9,826 nucleotides of DNA, taken from positions 1-9,826 of the forward strand of contig JBBQCW010000030.1 in assembly GCA_038319025.1 (NCBI GenBank), given 5' to 3'. The position numbers and the translations under genes are program-made. Under the pieces are notes generated by a model, which worked only from the letters and a program-made list of their open reading frames with translations, searched no databases and had not been told where the DNA came from. Below are positions 7,007 to 9,826 of the stretch, in pieces (the first letter of the stretch is position 1; each line of letters begins with the position of its first letter). This stretch comes from JBBQCW01 sp038319025. Lineage in GTDB: Bacteria > Actinomycetota > Thermoleophilia > Solirubrobacterales > Solirubrobacteraceae.

Positions 7007-7063
7007 ATGAAGAAGCGGTTCCCGATCATCGCCCTGACGGCCGCGCAGCCGTCGCCGGCATGA
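7007..7063 (+). CDS. Small 18-codon reading frame overlapping the amidotransferase start (possible leader peptide)
   Basis: ATG 7007 opens an 18-residue frame, MKKRFPIIALTAAQPSPA, whose TGA (7061-7063) overlaps the downstream ATG at 7060 as ATGA. It sits 6 nt after a candidate -10 hexamer, so it could be the first frame on a leaderless transcript that hands ribosomes to the amidotransferase gene, which has no visible Shine-Dalgarno of its own. The peptide is basic then hydrophobic, but too short to be recognised. It may be chance, since short frames are common in GC-rich DNA. Confidence 0.3.
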   Translation: MKKRFPIIALTAAQPSPA

Positions 7064-7788
7064 CCATGTCGGTCCTCGTGATCCAGCATCCCGACGGCGG
7101 CACCGCGGGCGTGTTCGCCAAAGAGGCGGCGACGCGGCGAGTCACACTGGTGCCCTGGACCCCAGGGGCCGGTGAGGCGATTCCCGATCGCATCGAGACG
7201 TTCGACGCCGTCGTCGTCCTCGGCGGTGGTCAGAACGTCGAGGAGGCCGACCGGTTCCCCTACCTGCGCGACGAGATCGCCCTGTTGCGGGGCGTCCTAG
7301 CGCGCGAGCAGCCTGTGCTGGGCGTCTGCCTCGGCCATCAACTGCTGGGCGCCGCGACGGGCGCCACCATCCGCCGCAGCGCGCGTCTGGAAATGGGCTT
7401 TCACGAGGTCACGCAGACGGAAGCCGGCGCCACCGATCCCCTTTTCCGCGCGTTGCCCGACCGTTTCACCGCCTACGGCTGGCACTCCTACGAGGTGGCG
7501 CCCAGCGAGCGGCCCGCGTTGGCCACCAGCGTCGTCTCCCTTCAGGGGCTGCGCTTCGGTCCGGTGGCCTGGGGTGTCCAGTTTCACCCTGAGGTCACGC
7601 GGGAGATCCTCACCGGTTGGTATGAGGACTGGGAGGCCGATGGGGACCTCGTACGTAGCGGCTTTGACCTAGAGGCGGCGCTGGCCGCGCTGGACGCCGA
7701 CCACGACCTCGACCGCTGGATGGCCCATGGCCACGCACTGTTCGGCCACTTCCTGACGCTTGCGGCGGATGCCCCAGCTCAGAGCTGA
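7060..7788 (+). CDS. Class I glutamine amidotransferase-like protein (GMP synthase-type GATase1)
   Basis: A 242-aa single-domain protein (240 aa from the alternative ATG at 7066). The triad is clear: nucleophile Cys90 in GVCLGHQLL, and His176 and Glu178 in VQFHPEV, numbered from ATG 7060. The oxyanion-side motif VVLGGGQNV lies near 51-59. The GVCLGHQ nucleophile elbow is of the GMP synthase-like stand-alone type, not the C26 peptidase type (GICRG) of PuuD. The family hydrolyses a glutamine or gamma-glutamyl amide; no synthetase partner domain is attached or nearby. A C-terminal extension of about 60 residues follows the His-Glu pair. The start at 7060 forms ATGA with the upstream small frame; no Shine-Dalgarno is seen. 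The gene is divergent from the FAD oxidoreductase and its last 10 bp overlap the end of the aldehyde dehydrogenase gene on the other strand. The substrate is unknown. Confidence 0.9.
   Translation: MTMSVLVIQHPDGGTAGVFAKEAATRRVTLVPWTPGAGEAIPDRIETFDAVVVLGGGQNVEEADRFPYLRDEIALLRGVLAREQPVLGVCLGHQLLGAATGATIRRSARLEMGFHEVTQTEAGATDPLFRALPDRFTAYGWHSYEVAPSERPALATSVVSLQGLRFGPVAWGVQFHPEVTREILTGWYEDWEADGDLVRSGFDLEAALAALDADHDLDRWMAHGHALFGHFLTLAADAPAQS
7775..7787. repeat. 13-bp palindrome containing both convergent stop codons
   Basis: CAGCTC-A-GAGCTG is a perfect 6+1+6 palindrome. It holds the minus-strand stop of the aldehyde dehydrogenase (7779-7781) and nearly all of the plus-strand stop of the amidotransferase (7786-7788). 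As RNA it could form only a 5-bp stem with a 3-nt loop and there is no T-tract, so I do not call it a terminator. Confidence 0.45.
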
Positions 7789-9275
7789 ACGCTGACGACC
7801 TTGGTCTCCAGGTAGCTCGACAGCCCCTCGTGGCCGTGCTCGCGGCCCAGGCCCGACGCCTTGAACCCGCCGAACGGCACCATCGGATCCCCGACACTCC
7901 AGCAGTTCACGTAAACGTTGCCGGCCCGCAGGAGCGCGCCGAGCTTGTGCGCCGTGGAGATGTCGCGGGTCCACACGCCTGCAGCCAGGCCGTACGCACC
8001 GGCGTTGGCGCGAGCCGCCACCTCTTCCAAGGACTCGAACGGCTGGGCGACGAGCACGGGGCCGAAGATCTCCTCGCGGACGATGCTCGCGTCGTCGTTG
8101 TCGGTGGCGAACAGCGTCGGCTGGATGAAGTGCCCGCCCGGCAGCGTCGGCACGACATTCTCGTAGCCCCCGCCGGCGAGGAGTTCGGCCTCGTCCTTGC
8201 CGGCGTCGATGTAGGCGCTCACCCGTGCGTGCTGCTCGGCGCTGACCACGGGCCCCAGGAACGTGGCCCGGTCCCAACCGGAGCCAGGCACCGTCGCCTT
8301 GGCGGCTTCGGCCAGTCCACCGACGACCGTGTCGTATACGTCCTTGTGCACCAGCAGCCGCGTGGCGCCGTTGCAGGCCTGGCCGGCGTTGAAGTACATG
8401 CCCGCGAACGAGCCCTGAATAGTCGCCTCCAGGTCGGCATCCGGCATCACGATGTTGGGGGATTTGCCACCCAGTTCAAGTGTCACGCGCTTGAGGCCGT
8501 GGCCGGCGACGGAGGCGATCTCGCGGCCGACAGCGGTCGACCCGGTGAAGGCTATCTTGTCCACCCCCGGATGAGCCACCAGCGCCGCACCGGTCGCACC
8601 GTCGCCGGTGACGACATTGAGCACACCGGGCGGGAAGCCTGCTTCGAGCGCCAGTTCGCCGAGCCGCAGCGCGGTGAGCGGCGTCTGCTCGGCGGGCTTG
8701 AGCACCACGGTGCAGCCTGCGGCGAGCGCCGGGCCGAGCTTCCAGGCGGCCATCAGCAGCGGGAAGTTCCACGGGATGATCTGCCCGCACACGCCGACCG
8801 GTTCGCGCCGGGAGTAGGCCAGGATGTTCGGATTGGAGTGCGGGTAGACGTCACCCTCAATCTTCGTCGGCCACCCGGCGTAGTACTCCAGGTGGGCGAC
8901 GGCCATGGCCACGTCGACGTAGCGGGCGAACTTGACCGGCTTGCCGTTGTCGATCGACTCCAGCTCCGCCAGTTGATCGGCGTTGGCGTCGATCAGCGCG
9001 GCGAGGCGGGCCAGCATGCGCCCCCGTTCCACCGGCGGCAGCGTCCGGTACTCCCCCTCGAACGCGGCGCGCGCGGCCGCCACGGCGGCGTCCACATCGC
9101 TGCTCGCGCCGTGGGGCACGCGGGCGATGATGTGCCCGGTCGACGGGTCCTCCACGTCAATCGTGCGTCCGTCGGCAGCCTCAGGTCGGGCGTCGCCGAT
9201 CAACAGTCGGTGCTCACGGACGATGAAGGCGCGTGCCTCGTCGGAGAGCTGCTCGGGAATCACGTCGGTGGCCAT
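7779..9275 (-). CDS. NAD-dependent aldehyde dehydrogenase (ALDH superfamily)
   Basis: A 498-aa enzyme of normal length, cytoplasmic, oxidising an aldehyde to a carboxylic acid with NAD. Key residues are in place: Asn170 (PWNFPL), Lys193 and Glu196 (VLKPAEQTPLTAL, where Glu favours NAD over NADP), FTGST (243-247), general base Glu267 (TLELGGKSPN), nucleophile Cys301 (FNAGQACNG) and EEIFGPV (401-407). The C-terminus has PFGGFKASGLGREHG. The residues after the cysteine (C-N-G-A-T-R) differ from the common C-x-A-G-S-R. The substrate is not predictable; the family includes betaine, gamma-aminobutyr and general aliphatic aldehyde dehydrogenases. The ATG at 9275 has AGGAG 6 nt upstream. The gene follows the alcohol dehydrogenase stop by 13 bp, so the two are almost certainly one operon that would carry an alcohol to an acid. 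Confidence 0.95.
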   Translation of the reverse strand: MATDVIPEQLSDEARAFIVREHRLLIGDARPEAADGRTIDVEDPSTGHIIARVPHGASSDVDAAVAAARAAFEGEYRTLPPVERGRMLARLAALIDANADQLAELESIDNGKPVKFARYVDVAMAVAHLEYYAGWPTKIEGDVYPHSNPNILAYSRREPVGVCGQIIPWNFPLLMAAWKLGPALAAGCTVVLKPAEQTPLTALRLGELALEAGFPPGVLNVVTGDGATGAALVAHPGVDKIAFTGSTAVGREIASVAGHGLKRVTLELGGKSPNIVMPDADLEATIQGSFAGMYFNAGQACNGATRLLVHKDVYDTVVGGLAEAAKATVPGSGWDRATFLGPVVSAEQHARVSAYIDAGKDEAELLAGGGYENVVPTLPGGHFIQPTLFATDNDDASIVREEIFGPVLVAQPFESLEEVAARANAGAYGLAAGVWTRDISTAHKLGALLRAGNVYVNCWSVGDPMVPFGGFKASGLGREHGHEGLSSYLETKVVSVQL

Positions 9276-9281
9276 TCGGGG

Positions 9282-9286
9282 CTCCT
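9282..9286 (-). promoter_or_regulatory. Strong Shine-Dalgarno of the aldehyde dehydrogenase gene
   Basis: AGGAG on the minus strand lies 6 nt before ATG 9275, just after the alcohol dehydrogenase stop. It fixes the aldehyde dehydrogenase start and is the clearest ribosome binding site in the window. Confidence 0.7.
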
Positions 9287-9288
9287 AG

Positions 9289-9826
9289 CTACGGGGTGAG
9301 GATGATCTTCAGCGCCTCGCGACGCTCAAACATGGCGTAGGCCTCGGGGGCCTCGCTCAAGGGCATGTGGTGGGTCACCAGCGGCTCGGGATCAAGGTCG
9401 CCGGAGGCCAGCAACGCGAGCACGCGATCCAGGTGGCCCAGAACGTTGGCCTGCCCGGTGTACATCTGCAGGGACTTGATCCACAGCAGGCCCATGTGGA
9501 CCTCGCAGCGCTCGGAGTAGACACCCACGACACTGACGATGCTGGCCTTGCCGGCCAAACGGATGGCCATGTCCAGCGCCCGCGGGTCACCGACGGCATC
9601 AACGCACACGTCCGCCCCACGCCCACCCGTCGCCGCCTTCACGGCCGCGCGCGGGTCCTCCTCGGTGAGGTGTACGGCCTGCGCCCCGAACCGGGCGGCC
9701 ATGGCGAGGCGCTCGGGCACCGTGTCGATGGCGATCACCTGTGCCGCACCGACGGCGCGGGCGCACTGCACGGCGCAGAGGCCAACGGGGCCCAACCCGA
9801 GCACGACGACGGTGTCGCCCGGCTTC
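9289..9826 (-). CDS. Zinc-type medium-chain alcohol dehydrogenase, C-terminal part (partial)
   Basis: The last 178 residues of an MDR-family dehydrogenase; the N-terminal catalytic zinc domain lies past the right edge. What is seen is the cofactor domain: KPGDTVVVLGLGPVGL with the Rossmann GLGPVG at local residues 10-15, Asp34 at the end of the second strand (VIAIDTVPERLA), which favours NAD, then GADVCVDAVG and a C-terminal tail typical of the family (PLSEAPEAYAMFERRE...KIILTP). The family interconverts alcohols and aldehydes or ketones. The pair with the downstream aldehyde dehydrogenase (13 bp apart, same strand) suggests it makes that enzyme's aldehyde substrate. The true start and the zinc ligands cannot be checked here. 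Confidence 0.93.
   Translation of the reverse strand, partial: KPGDTVVVLGLGPVGLCAVQCARAVGAAQVIAIDTVPERLAMAARFGAQAVHLTEEDPRAAVKAATGGRGADVCVDAVGDPRALDMAIRLAGKASIVSVVGVYSERCEVHMGLLWIKSLQMYTGQANVLGHLDRVLALLASGDLDPEPLVTHHMPLSEAPEAYAMFERREALKIILTP

Noticed and set aside
6268..7059. In-frame N-terminal extension of the amidotransferase back to 6268
   Set aside because: It is Arg/Pro-rich, overlaps the FAD oxidoreductase antisense, and the amidotransferase fold begins at MSVLVIQHPDGG.
7830..9299. Plus-strand open frame of 489 codons opposite the aldehyde dehydrogenase
   Set aside because: It mirrors a clear aldehyde dehydrogenase with all catalytic residues on the other strand; there is no domain and no ribosome site.

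Overview
The window is GC-rich and gene-dense, with gaps of only about 10 to 60 bp. Frequent GTG starts, candidate leaderless starts and the protein families present (a Pat-type acyl-CoA ligase/GNAT fusion, HxlR regulators, Lpd-like flavoproteins) suggest a chromosomal segment of a high-GC Actinomycetota. The genus cannot be told from the sequence. I see no rRNA, tRNA, CRISPR array, transposase, integrase or phage gene, and base use looks even across the window.

Layout, left to right. (1) The N-terminal part of a PQQ-type glucose/sorbosone dehydrogenase lipoprotein lies on the minus strand and runs off the left edge (1-873). (2) Divergent to it is a two-cysteine pyridine nucleotide-disulfide oxidoreductase of the Lpd/MerA type (932-2305), in which the usual C-terminal catalytic His is Phe. 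(3) A minus-strand run reads from 6964 down to 2315: a DAO-family FAD oxidoreductase, then an HxlR regulator with a zinc-ribbon-like tail, then an 894-aa fusion of an ADP-forming acyl-CoA ligase and a GNAT acetyltransferase (Pat/PatZ domain order). (4) Divergent from the FAD oxidoreductase, across a 42-bp gap, is a class I glutamine amidotransferase-like gene (7060-7788). It is preceded by an 18-codon reading frame whose stop overlaps its start. (5) Converging on it, with a 10-bp overlap of coding ends, is an alcohol dehydrogenase (partial, right edge) and aldehyde dehydrogenase operon on the minus strand (9826 down to 7779).

How they may work together (inference). The alcohol and aldehyde dehydrogenases form a tight pair that would oxidise an alcohol through its aldehyde to a carboxylic acid. 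An ADP-forming acyl-CoA ligase could then activate the acid. The FAD amine-oxidase-like protein, the amidotransferase-like hydrolase and the aldehyde dehydrogenase together resemble the oxidase, dehydrogenase and hydrolase steps of gamma-glutamylated amine breakdown (the Puu pathway). No glutamate-amine ligase is in view, and the amidotransferase belongs to a different subfamily from PuuD, so this is only a hypothesis. The ligase-GNAT protein and the HxlR regulator point to regulation of carbon metabolism and protein acylation. No clearly new defence or mobile system is present. The points most worth a second look are the active-site substitution in the Lpd-like enzyme, the intact phospho-His in the Pat-like fusion, and the small coupled reading frame.
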